From contig SVKQ01000012.1 in assembly GCA_015068325.1 (NCBI GenBank), positions 1 to 64,000 of the forward strand: a stretch of DNA of 64,000 bases, given 5' to 3'. This document shows, piece after piece, positions 1 to 8,804 of the stretch; position 1 is the stretch's first letter; every line of letters starts with the position of its first letter. A program made the position numbers and the translations under genes. The notes under the pieces were generated by a model. That model did not search any database. It was not told the origin of the DNA and was given only the letters and a program-made list of their open reading frames with translations. The DNA is from Oscillospiraceae bacterium. GTDB taxonomy: Bacteria > Bacillota > Clostridia > Oscillospirales > Oscillospiraceae.

Positions 1-127
1 ACAGCGCGCCTGCGCCGGTCTCCACGATGACCTTGCTCCCCAGGTCGATCAGCTCCTTGGCATCGCTGGGCAGCAGACCCACGCGGGTCTCATGATCCTT
101 GATCTCTTTTGCTACGCCGAATATCAT
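1..127 (-). CDS. ald: Alanine dehydrogenase, N-terminal part (truncated by window edge)
   Basis: Minus-strand reading from ATG at 127: MIFGVAKEIKDHETRVGLLPSDAKELIDLGSKVIVETGAGA, the conserved alanine dehydrogenase N-terminus; continues off the left edge. Confidence 0.85.
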   Translation of the reverse strand, partial: MIFGVAKEIKDHETRVGLLPSDAKELIDLGSKVIVETGAGAL

Positions 128-185
128 GCTTTCTTCCTCCTGTTAAATAGTAAATTCCTGCAGTTTCGCCAGAATGTTGCGCAGA

Positions 186-917
186 TCAATACAGCTTGTG
201 GACGTTCAGACTCATGGCTACATGGCCCATCATGGAATTGAAATCGAACACGGGGATGCCCAACTCCTCACGCAACATCGGCGCATAGGGGGGCAGATCG
301 GTGCACTCCAGCACGATGGCACCGACGTCGGGATGATCCTCCAAGCACTTGCGGGCAACGCCCAGTACCTCGTCTACGATGGCGTTCAGGTCGAACTCCT
401 TGTCGGGCTCGTCATACATAATGCTCCACTGGGGCTGATCCTGCATGCCCACCACGACGACCCGATCCAGATCAGTGATGTTGCAGCGGCGCAGATGCTC
501 CTCGCTCAGCTTGCCGGCATGGGCCGTCATGATGCAGACCTTGCGATTGGCGCCCACGATCGCCTGAGCAAAGGGAACCTGCAGCAGGGAGGTGGAGAAT
601 ACCACCTGGGGCACAGACTGGGCGAGCTCAGGCTGGTAGATAGCGTTGAAGCCGCAGCTGGTGGTGATGGCCTTGACACCCTGCGCCGCCAGCTCTTTGC
701 AGACGCGGATATATTCGTCCAACAGCTCCTGGCAGGGCTCATAGAGCACGGTCTGCATATTGGCGCCCTTTACGTGCACCAAATCTACGTCAAAGGGATA
801 GGAGGCGGGGTTGGTGCTGTTGCCGGGCAGCGTTTCCAGCTGCAGCAGCGTGGGGGGAACATCGCCCTTTTCCCAACGCAGCAGAGCGATTTTGGGAGTT
901 TCCTTCATGAAATGCAT
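186..917 (-). CDS. Aspartate/glutamate racemase family protein (paralog A)
   Basis: 243 aa ORF; two Cys motifs (TTSCGF and LECTDLPPY) spaced as in the Asp/Glu/hydantoin racemase superfamily. Confidence 0.75.
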   Translation of the reverse strand: MHFMKETPKIALLRWEKGDVPPTLLQLETLPGNSTNPASYPFDVDLVHVKGANMQTVLYEPCQELLDEYIRVCKELAAQGVKAITTSCGFNAIYQPELAQSVPQVVFSTSLLQVPFAQAIVGANRKVCIMTAHAGKLSEEHLRRCNITDLDRVVVVGMQDQPQWSIMYDEPDKEFDLNAIVDEVLGVARKCLEDHPDVGAIVLECTDLPPYAPMLREELGIPVFDFNSMMGHVAMSLNVHKLY

Positions 918-1156
918 CTCCTTTTTGTGATTGTGTGTATGAGCGTATACGGCTCAACCGCCGTGTCTGCCCTGCCCGCCTCCGGCCTGGAAGCGAACGG
1001 TACGCCTAGCAAATCCGCATTCATTATAGGCAAACACGACCGGTTTTGCAAGGGAGAGCTCCGCAGATATCCTCTTCGTGAAATCATTTCATTGATCTGA
1101 ACAATAAAAACGGAAAATACATGTACAACCTAAACAATATCATCTGGTGGAGCGGA

Positions 1157-1879
1157 TCAATACAGCTTATGGACGTTCAGCGCCATGGCCATATGGCCCA
1201 TGAGGCTGTTGAAGTCGAACACAGGCAGACCGATTTCATCGCGCAGGCGATAGGAATAGGGGGGCAGGTCTGTGCACTCCAACACAATGGCCCCGATATC
1301 GGGATGGACCTCGATGCCGCGGCGCACCACACCGATGACCTCGTCCGTGATGGCCTCCAGGTTGAACTCCTCTTCGGGGTGACTGTACATGCGGCCCCAT
1401 TCGGGCTGGTCGTGCATGCTCAGGACCACCAGATTATCGCGGTTGGTGATGCCGGCGCGGACGAAATGCTCCTCTTTCAGGTCGGTGACGTTGGCCGTCA
1501 GGATGGCGACCTTGCGGTTGGGACCAACAATGGTCTGGGCAAAGGGAACCTGCAGCAGTGAACTGGTGAAAACCACCTCCGGCACGGCGGCGGCCAGACC
1601 CTCCTGGTAGTAAGCGTTGAAACCGCAGCTGGTGGTGATGGCCTTGACGCCCTTCTTCGCCAAATCCTTGCAGATGGCGATGTACTTGTCCAACAGTTCC
1701 TGACAGGGATTCACCTCAACGGTATCGCTGTTGGCTCCCTCTACGTACACCATGTTTACGTCAAAGGGATAGGAGGCGGGGTTGGTGCTGTTGCCGGGCA
1801 GCGTCTCCAGCTGCAGCAAGGCGGGAAAGACCTTGCCCTTTTCCCAGCGCAGCAGCGCGATCTTCGGGGATTGATCCAT
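1157..1879 (-). CDS. Aspartate/glutamate racemase family protein (paralog B)
   Basis: Starts at MDQSPKIALLRWEKG inside ORF 1157..1915; closely similar along its length to paralogs A and C, same TTSCGF/LECTDLPPY motifs. Confidence 0.75.
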   Translation of the reverse strand: MDQSPKIALLRWEKGKVFPALLQLETLPGNSTNPASYPFDVNMVYVEGANSDTVEVNPCQELLDKYIAICKDLAKKGVKAITTSCGFNAYYQEGLAAAVPEVVFTSSLLQVPFAQTIVGPNRKVAILTANVTDLKEEHFVRAGITNRDNLVVLSMHDQPEWGRMYSHPEEEFNLEAITDEVIGVVRRGIEVHPDIGAIVLECTDLPPYSYRLRDEIGLPVFDFNSLMGHMAMALNVHKLY

Positions 1880-1911
1880 AGTGAACAGCTCCTTTCCAGA
1901 ATGTATGAAAA

Positions 1912-2634
1912 TCAATACAGCTTATGCTCGTTCAGCGCCATGGCCACGTGGCCGATCATGGTGTTGATGTCAAATACGGGGATGTCCAGCTCGTCGCGGA
2001 TGCGGGAGGAATAGGGGGGCAGATCGGTGCATTCCAGCACGACGGCGCCGATGTCGGGGTGCTCCTCGAGCCCCCTGCGGATCACACCCACGACCTCGTC
2101 CGTGACGGCCTCCAGATTGAACTCCTCGTTGGGGTGGGTGTAGATGCGGCCCCACTCGGGCTGATCGTGCAGGCTCAGGATCACCAGATTCTCGCGGTTG
2201 GTGATGCGGGCCCGCTCCAGATGCTCCTCGCGCAGATGGTTTTTGTTGGCCGTCAGAACGGCTACCTTACGGCCGGCACCCACGATCGCCTGGGCGAAGG
2301 GGACCTCCAGCAGCGCACTGGTGAACACGACCTCCGGCACGGCGGCGGCCAGCCCCTCCTGATAGTAGGCGCAGAAGCCGCAGCTGGTGGTGATGGCCTT
2401 GACACCCTCCTTGGCCAGCTCTTTGCAGACGCGGATGAACTCATCCAGCATCTCCTGGCAGGGATTCTCCTCAATGGTGTCAAAATTCGCGCCCTTTACG
2501 CGGAGCATTTTGACCGGGAACGGATAGGAATCGGGATTGGTGCTGTTCCCGGGCAGGGACTCCAACTGCAGCTGGGCCGGCAGGACCTGTCCCTCCTCCC
2601 AGCGCAGGATCGCAATCTTCGGCGTGTTTTCCAT
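1912..2634 (-). CDS. Aspartate/glutamate racemase family protein (paralog C)
   Basis: Starts at MENTPKIAILRWEEG inside ORF 1912..2751; third tandem paralog with both Cys motifs. Confidence 0.75.
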   Translation of the reverse strand: MENTPKIAILRWEEGQVLPAQLQLESLPGNSTNPDSYPFPVKMLRVKGANFDTIEENPCQEMLDEFIRVCKELAKEGVKAITTSCGFCAYYQEGLAAAVPEVVFTSALLEVPFAQAIVGAGRKVAVLTANKNHLREEHLERARITNRENLVILSLHDQPEWGRIYTHPNEEFNLEAVTDEVVGVIRRGLEEHPDIGAVVLECTDLPPYSSRIRDELDIPVFDINTMIGHVAMALNEHKLY

Positions 2635-2953
2635 GCAAGATATCTCCTTTTCTCTTTTTGCCTGATTCTCTTTTGGTACAGATACACATATATGTAAAGT
2701 ATACGCAGCCGGTCTCTTATCATTTTTACATAAGTTGCAGGTGATTATCAAGTGCGAGCCTGTTTTGGAATAGTTATCATGGAGATAAGAAATGATTATA
2801 TGCGCCTTACTGCAGGGGTTGCTGTGCCATCAAGAGGACAGGATAGGCAGAATTGTGGTAGAAACGCCGGATTTTTTGTGGTATACTGCGTATAAACAGC
2901 GGCGGACGGAGCAGAACAGCCGTCCCACGGGTGCAGTATGTGGAGGTGAGCAC

Positions 2954-3478
2954 ATGAGCGAAGTTTTGAAGGCGCTGTTTCAGCGGCGGAGCGTCCGGCA
3001 GTATACGGGAGAGCCGATTGCCGAGGAGCGGATGGATCAGATCCTGCAGGCGGCGCTGGTCTCCGAATCTGCGCGCAATCAAAAGGCCTATGAACTGATC
3101 GTAGTGCGGGACAGGGAGAGGTTGCGGCAGATGGCCGGATGCAGGGCTTACGGCGGACGACACCTGGCAGAGGCGGACGCGGCCATCGTGGTGGTCGGCA
3201 GGACGGATTCCGACACATGGGTCGAGGACTGCGTGATCGCGATGGCCAACATGCACCTGACAGCGGATTCTCTGGGCGTGGGCTCCTGCTTCATCCAGGG
3301 GCGGATGCGCTTGGCCCAGGACAGCCGCAGCACGGATGATTTCCTGCGGGAGCTGCTGGGTTATCCGGAGCAGCTGCAGCTGGAGGGGATCCTCTGCCTG
3401 GGGATGCCGGCATCCCACCCGGCGGCCTATACGGAGACCGATCTGCCCTATGAGAAGATCCACGTGGAGCGTTACTGA
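2954..3478 (+). CDS. Nitroreductase family protein
   Basis: MSEVLKALFQRRSVRQYTGEPIAEERMDQILQAAL...; RRSVRxY N-terminal motif; RBS GGAGGTGAG upstream. Confidence 0.8.
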   Translation: MSEVLKALFQRRSVRQYTGEPIAEERMDQILQAALVSESARNQKAYELIVVRDRERLRQMAGCRAYGGRHLAEADAAIVVVGRTDSDTWVEDCVIAMANMHLTADSLGVGSCFIQGRMRLAQDSRSTDDFLRELLGYPEQLQLEGILCLGMPASHPAAYTETDLPYEKIHVERY

Positions 3479-3490
3479 TGAAAAAGAAAA

Positions 3491-3524
3491 GTCCCCGGTA
3501 TCGCAGAATACCGGGGACTTTTTT
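3491..3524. terminator. Rho-independent terminator
   Basis: GTCCCCGGTAT-tcgcag-AATACCGGGGAC followed by T-run. Confidence 0.8.
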
Positions 3525-3539
3525 ACAGTTTGCTGAAGA

Positions 3540-5099
3540 TCAGCTGCCGCAGGCACCGCAGTCGCTGCAGCCTGCCGCTGTGTCGCACGGCGTTTTGCAG
3601 TAGCACACGCCCAGGTCATTGATACCGTACTCCTTCAGCTTCAGGCCTACACGCAGCAGCGTTTCGGCCATCTCGTCCAGACTGGTCAGCGTTTCCACAC
3701 CGCCCAGAGCCGCGTTGGCACAGGCGATGGCGGTGGGGACGGCGGTGATGTTGCGGAGCAGGCAGGGGACCTGGCCGGCGCCGTCGATGGGGTCGCAGAC
3801 CTGGCCCAGGATGCTCTGGGCACCCAGCACAGCGGCCCGCTCAATCACATCCAGATCGTCGGTGAGCAGGGAGGCCAGGGCACCGGCGGTGATGGAGATA
3901 GAGATTCCCACCTCGGCCTGACAGCCCCAGGCGCCGTGGTAGTGGGTGGGATAGTAGAAGATACCCAGAATGGCGGCCACCATCAATGCCCGCAGACCAT
4001 CCTCCTTGGACTTGCCCAGCGTTTCGGCAGCGTAGCGGATGGTGGACACGGGAACACCGGCCGCGCCGCCGGCGGGCATTCCCACGATGACGCCGTGGGC
4101 GGCACCGTATTCCTTGACAGAGAGAGCGTCCACAGCGGCCCTGTCGGCGATGCCCAGCGGAATGGCACGCCCCTCTTCGCAGAGGCGCCGGAACTGGGCC
4201 GCATGGGGCTTGACGATGGCGCCGTCAAAGGCGGTGACCTTATAGCCCTCCTCCGCAGCCCGAACGGCCACGTCCCACAGATTCTCGGCGAGACGCATCA
4301 GCTTCTCGTCGTTGAGGCCGCTGATAGCTTTCTCGTAGTCCAGAGCGGCCTGCCACAGGGGAATATTCTTTCTGGCGGCGTAGGCGAACATTCCCTTGGC
4401 GTCGGTAAAGGGCATGTCGGGCTCCTCGATGGGGATGATGTCGTAGACTGGATCGGCACAGCGGGCATAGACGACGCCTTCCATAGCGCGGAGCCGCGCC
4501 AAAAAGTCGGGGCGATAGGGCTCGCGGCTGTGTGCAGTGATCAGACTCTCTCCGCCATCACCGTCAGCGCGGCTGAAGGGGATGGAGAGAGCGGCCTCTA
4601 CGGAGGGTGCATGCTCTGTGGCAACGCGCACCAGCAAGTAGTAATACTTGCCGTCGATATAGGTCTTGAAGCCGTCCAGATCATCGATATAGATCTCACC
4701 GCCGCCCTGGGAAACCGTTTTGACGAAGAGCTTGTCACCGGTGTCGGAGGTCAGCGTGAGCCAGGCAGCCTCAGAGGGCAGAACGGGAACGTTGTCAGTG
4801 AATTCATACGTGTAAGTCAAGCCGCTGGCGGCGGCATCCTCATAGGAGCGCTCATAGTCATACGTGAGCATGTCCTTTCGCAGGATACCAACCAGAAAAC
4901 CCTTGTCACTGTGCAGACCATAGAAGGTGGCAAAATAACCGCCTCCCTTGGACATCTCACCGTGCAGATGGGTGGGTTTGCCGTCCAGCAGATCCGTCGC
5001 TATGATGCCCAGTCGGTAGGGGGCGGCGGTATTGGAGCTGGAGGGACCGGGATACACGGGGGAGAGGCAGTCGTTGAAAATGCTGGGATAGAATGCCAT
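3540..5099 (-). CDS. L-serine dehydratase (Fe-S type) family protein, copy 1
   Basis: 519 aa; GPSSSNT (cf. GPSSSHT), WGCQAEVG, CDPIDGAGQVPC; Cys-rich tail CYCKTPCDTAAGCSDCGACGS. Confidence 0.75.
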   Translation of the reverse strand: MAFYPSIFNDCLSPVYPGPSSSNTAAPYRLGIIATDLLDGKPTHLHGEMSKGGGYFATFYGLHSDKGFLVGILRKDMLTYDYERSYEDAAASGLTYTYEFTDNVPVLPSEAAWLTLTSDTGDKLFVKTVSQGGGEIYIDDLDGFKTYIDGKYYYLLVRVATEHAPSVEAALSIPFSRADGDGGESLITAHSREPYRPDFLARLRAMEGVVYARCADPVYDIIPIEEPDMPFTDAKGMFAYAARKNIPLWQAALDYEKAISGLNDEKLMRLAENLWDVAVRAAEEGYKVTAFDGAIVKPHAAQFRRLCEEGRAIPLGIADRAAVDALSVKEYGAAHGVIVGMPAGGAAGVPVSTIRYAAETLGKSKEDGLRALMVAAILGIFYYPTHYHGAWGCQAEVGISISITAGALASLLTDDLDVIERAAVLGAQSILGQVCDPIDGAGQVPCLLRNITAVPTAIACANAALGGVETLTSLDEMAETLLRVGLKLKEYGINDLGVCYCKTPCDTAAGCSDCGACGS

Positions 5100-5163
5100 A
5101 AAATATTCCGCCTTCCTTTATACCAAACCCATGTAAAGTATATTAGCCTGTCAACCTGCCGGA

Positions 5164-6720
5164 TCACTTGCCGCAGGCGCCGCAGTCGCTGCAGCCGGCG
5201 GCCGCGTCGCGCTGCACCTTGCAGTAGCACACTCCCAGGTCGTTGAGGCCGTACTCTTTCAACTTCAGACCCACGCGCAGCACCGTTTCAGCCATCTCGT
5301 CCAGGCTGGTCAGCGTCTCCACGCCGCCGGCGGCTGCGTTGGCGCAGACGACAGCGGTGGGCACGGCGGTCATGTTGCGGATGAAGCAGGGCACCTGAGA
5401 GCAGCCGTCCACGGGGTCGCAGATCTGGCCCAGGATGCTCTGAGCACCCAGCACGGCGGCCCGCTCGATCACATCCAGATCGTCGGAGATCAGGGAGGCC
5501 AGGGCGCCGGCAGTCATGGAGATGGAGACACCAATCTCCGCCTGGCAGCCCCAGGCGCCGTGGTAGTGGGTGGGATAGTAGATGATGCCCACGATGCCGG
5601 CCACCAGCAGAGCCTTCAAGCAATCCTCTTTGGTCTTGCCCAGCGCCTCGGCGGCATAGCGGATGGAGGGAACAGGGATACCTGAGGCACCGCCGGTGGG
5701 CATGCAGGCGATGACGCCGTGGGCCGCGGCATACTCCATGATGGAGAGGGCGTCGGCGGAAGCCTTGTCGGCGATGCCCAGCGGGACGATGGGGCCGCGG
5801 GTGAAGCGATCCCGGACCTCGGCGGCATGGGGCTTGGTGTTGCCGTCAAAAGAGGTGACCTGATAGCCCTGCTCGGCGGAGTGCACGGACAGATCCCACA
5901 GGCCCTCGGCAATGGCCATCAGCTCCTCATCACTGCGGCCGCTGATGGCCCGCTCATAATCCAGGGCGGCCTGCCACAGGGGGAGCTTCTTCTCTGCGGC
6001 GTAGGCGAACATCTCCTTGGCGGTGGTGAAAGGCATGTCCGGCTCATCGATAGGGATGATGTCGTAGACGGGATTGACACAGCGGGCATAAACCACCCCG
6101 GTCAGTGCCTGCAGCTCCGCCACAAAGTCGGGGCAGTAGGGCTCGCGGCTGCGGACGGTGACGAGACTTTCGCCACTCTCACCGTCGGCCGTGCTGAAGA
6201 CACCGGACAGCTTTGCCTCTACGGCGGGCACGTTCGCTGTGGCGACGCGCACCAGCAGGTAATAGTACTTGCCGTCGATGTAGGTCTTGATGCCGTCCAG
6301 GTCGTCGATGTAGATCTCACCGCCGCCCAGGGAGGCGGTCTTGACGAAAATTTTGTCGCCGGTATCAGAGGTCAGGGTCAGCCAGGCGGATTCGGAGGGC
6401 CGGATGGGCACGTTGTCGGTGAACTCATACGTATAAGTCAGGCCGCTGGCCGCAGCGTCCGCATAGGTCTGATCAAAGTCGTATGTGCGGATATTCTTCT
6501 TCATGAGGCCCACCAGGAAGGCCTTGTCGCTGTGCATGCCGTAGAAGGTGGCAAAGTAGCCGCCGCCCCTGGACATCTCACCGTACAGGTGGGCCGGCTT
6601 GCCCGCCAGCAGGTCGGAGGCCATGGCACCCAAACGGTAAGGCCCGGCGGTGTTGGAGCTGGAGGGGCCGGGGGAAACGGGGGACAGGCAATCGTTGAAG
6701 ATGCTGGGATACGCTTTCAT
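5164..6720 (-). CDS. L-serine dehydratase (Fe-S type) family protein, copy 2
   Basis: Starts MKAYPSIFNDCLSPVSPGPSSSNTAGP; near full-length similarity to 3540..5099, same Cys-rich tail. Confidence 0.75.
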   Translation of the reverse strand: MKAYPSIFNDCLSPVSPGPSSSNTAGPYRLGAMASDLLAGKPAHLYGEMSRGGGYFATFYGMHSDKAFLVGLMKKNIRTYDFDQTYADAAASGLTYTYEFTDNVPIRPSESAWLTLTSDTGDKIFVKTASLGGGEIYIDDLDGIKTYIDGKYYYLLVRVATANVPAVEAKLSGVFSTADGESGESLVTVRSREPYCPDFVAELQALTGVVYARCVNPVYDIIPIDEPDMPFTTAKEMFAYAAEKKLPLWQAALDYERAISGRSDEELMAIAEGLWDLSVHSAEQGYQVTSFDGNTKPHAAEVRDRFTRGPIVPLGIADKASADALSIMEYAAAHGVIACMPTGGASGIPVPSIRYAAEALGKTKEDCLKALLVAGIVGIIYYPTHYHGAWGCQAEIGVSISMTAGALASLISDDLDVIERAAVLGAQSILGQICDPVDGCSQVPCFIRNMTAVPTAVVCANAAAGGVETLTSLDEMAETVLRVGLKLKEYGLNDLGVCYCKVQRDAAAGCSDCGACGK

Positions 6721-6890
6721 AGGGCATTTCTCCTGTTTCTTGTATTTGTTTTGCGCAGAAAGGGAAACCAATAGAAAATGTCAATTGTTGACAGCCCATA
6801 TTATACAAGCTGTGCAGGTGTTTGGCAAGATGAAAATATCGGGCGAACGGTGTTACGCGGTGCACGGGAAGAGGGAGCGGCTGAGCCCGG

Positions 6891-6924
6891 AAAAACGTGG
6901 GGCTGTGCCGGACGGCACAGCCCC
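6891..6924 (-). terminator. Terminator of the dehydratase operon (minus strand)
   Basis: GGGGCTGTGCCG-ga-CGGCACAGCCCC; T-tract on minus strand (plus 6892-6896 aaaaa). Confidence 0.65.
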
Positions 6925-6996
6925 GCGGAGCAGATCCGATTTGCCGCCGGCTGATGCGAAAACGGACGTGTGGACACGGTGTCGTGTCTACACGCT

Positions 6997-7737
6997 TTAC
7001 CACTCGGTGGAGTGCTTTTCTTTGCCGAAGTGCAGTTCCTTCATACCCTCCACCTCGTCGCAGATGGGCTTGAGGGAGCAGGAGCCGCAGTCGGTAGGCA
7101 TGCCCTCCAGGATCTTTGTCAGAGACATGGTGATGTCGTGGGCCGTTTTGGCGCACCTCTTCGCCCCGGCGTAGTCGGCGCCGGGAGCGGTGAGGAAGAT
7201 CATTTTCACGGCCAGCACGTTGGGGTCCTGCTTGTACCGGCGGATGAAGGCGTCGCCGATGCGCTCGAAGCTGACGCCGCTGCGGACGGCGTCGCGGCTG
7301 ACACGAACCTGCTCCCGGTTGGACTCGGAAGAGGTGCGGATCATGTAGCCCCTGGGAAAGACACGGTACTTGACGAAATCCATGTTTTGGATGGCACGGA
7401 AGGCCTGCTCCGTGTCATCCGCATCGTCGCTCTCGATATCGCCTGCCCGCAGCAGCGTGATACGGACGTAGTCGCTGTCCGCTTTCAGCTCACCCAAATC
7501 GGGGCCATAGAGCAGAATCTCGTCCCGGTCCACCAGAGAGGGACTGGTGGTGACGCAGGTGAAGTTGACAGCGGCACGACCGGATCCGCCCAGTTCATAG
7601 GCGGCATCCCGCAGCATCACCAATTCAAAGGCACCGGCGTCGGGCCAGGCACGGGCACTGTCGTAGGTCCAGCGGCGGGGGGCGGAGGAGCCGCCCAGCT
7701 CCTCTGCCTGCCGGATCAAAGTGTTGTAGAGCTCCAT
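6997..7737 (-). CDS. Uncharacterised protein with C-terminal CGSC-x4-C motif, last gene of dehydratase operon
   Basis: Reading from MELYNTLIRQAEEL; C-terminal PTDCGSCSLKPICDEVEGMKELHFGK suggests a metal or Fe-S site; co-directional with the activase/dehydratase genes. Confidence 0.65.
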   Translation of the reverse strand: MELYNTLIRQAEELGGSSAPRRWTYDSARAWPDAGAFELVMLRDAAYELGGSGRAAVNFTCVTTSPSLVDRDEILLYGPDLGELKADSDYVRITLLRAGDIESDDADDTEQAFRAIQNMDFVKYRVFPRGYMIRTSSESNREQVRVSRDAVRSGVSFERIGDAFIRRYKQDPNVLAVKMIFLTAPGADYAGAKRCAKTAHDITMSLTKILEGMPTDCGSCSLKPICDEVEGMKELHFGKEKHSTEW

Positions 7738-7738
7738 G

Positions 7739-7907
7739 TCAGAACTTGATGTCGGCCTTTTTCCGGTCGAAGATCCTGTTGACCTGCACATAGGCCCAGC
7801 CCAGGAGCTTCTGGTCCAGATTCCAAAAATATACCACAAACAGCACGCTAATCACGGCGGAGAGGATGGCCGCGATCTTCAGGACGATCTTGAAAACTTT
7901 GCCCATA
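7739..7907 (-). pseudogene. Possible frameshifted small single-TM protein
   Basis: Frame from ATG 7907 reads MGKVFKIVLKIAAILSRRD*; removing one C from a CCC run gives MGKVFKIVLKIAAILSAVISVLFVVYFWNLDQKLLGWAYVQVNRIFDRKKADIKF*, ending just before the downstream gene. Confidence 0.4.
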
Positions 7908-7924
7908 ATGAACTCCTTTCGCAG

Positions 7925-8719
7925 TTACGCGCGGGCCAGACCCTTCTGGCGGGCGTACTCCGCCGCGCCCAGGGCGCCCATCAACTGAGGGTCGGTCTTC
8001 AACTCAATGACCTTCAGCTTCAGTACGTGCTCAATGGCCTGCTTGAGCCCGGCATTCTTGGCGCAGCCGCCGGTCAGGGTAATGGCGTCGGTGGCGCCGG
8101 CCTTCTTGCTCATGACGAAGCAGCGCTTGGCCACCGCCATCTGGATGCCGGCGGCGATCTCATCCATGGGCTTGCCCTCGCCCACCAGGGTGATGACCTC
8201 GCTCTCGGCGAACACGGTGCACTGGGCGGTGATGGGGATCACGTTTTTGGCCGTGAGAGACAGGTTGCTGAACTCCGGCAGCGTCATTTCGAAAGAGCGG
8301 GCCATAGCCTCGTAGAACCGGCCGGTGCCGGCGGCACACTTGTCGTTCATGGCGAAGTTCTTCACGGTGCCGTCGGTGTCGATGCTGATACCCTTCACGT
8401 CCTGGCCGCCGATGTCAATGATGGCCTTGACGGTGGGATCGGTGACATGGACACCCATGGCGTGGCAGGAGATCTCGGAGATGTTCTCATCGGCGAAGGG
8501 CACCTTGTTGCGGCCATAGCCGGTGCCGATCAGGTACTCCAACTCTTCAGAGCTCTTCAGCCCCACCTTGTCCAGTACCTCCTCCATGGCCATCTTGGCC
8601 GAAGCCTCGGAGTTGATCTTGCTGCGGATGGTGGTGTCGGCACAGATGCTGCCGTTTTCGTCCAGAATGACCGCCTTGGTGTAGGTGGAGCCCACGTCGC
8701 AACCGCCAAAGTATTTCAT
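7925..8719 (-). CDS. Acyl-CoA dehydratase activase (BcrA/BadF/HgdC-type ATPase)
   Basis: MKYFGGCDVGSTYTKAVILDENG..., IDIGGQDVK, NDKCAAGTGRF, LTGGCAKN: hallmark activase motifs. Confidence 0.9.
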   Translation of the reverse strand: MKYFGGCDVGSTYTKAVILDENGSICADTTIRSKINSEASAKMAMEEVLDKVGLKSSEELEYLIGTGYGRNKVPFADENISEISCHAMGVHVTDPTVKAIIDIGGQDVKGISIDTDGTVKNFAMNDKCAAGTGRFYEAMARSFEMTLPEFSNLSLTAKNVIPITAQCTVFAESEVITLVGEGKPMDEIAAGIQMAVAKRCFVMSKKAGATDAITLTGGCAKNAGLKQAIEHVLKLKVIELKTDPQLMGALGAAEYARQKGLARA

Positions 8720-8804
8720 GATTGATTTCTCCTTATGTGTTGTTTTTGATGAATCAGTATCGCGAATCGCCCGATCAAAGCACTCAGCTTTCAAGCGGAT
8801 CATT

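Noticed and set aside
174-1100. 308-aa plus-strand ORF over the first racemase
   Set aside because: Antisense to a gene with conserved Cys motifs; no domain.
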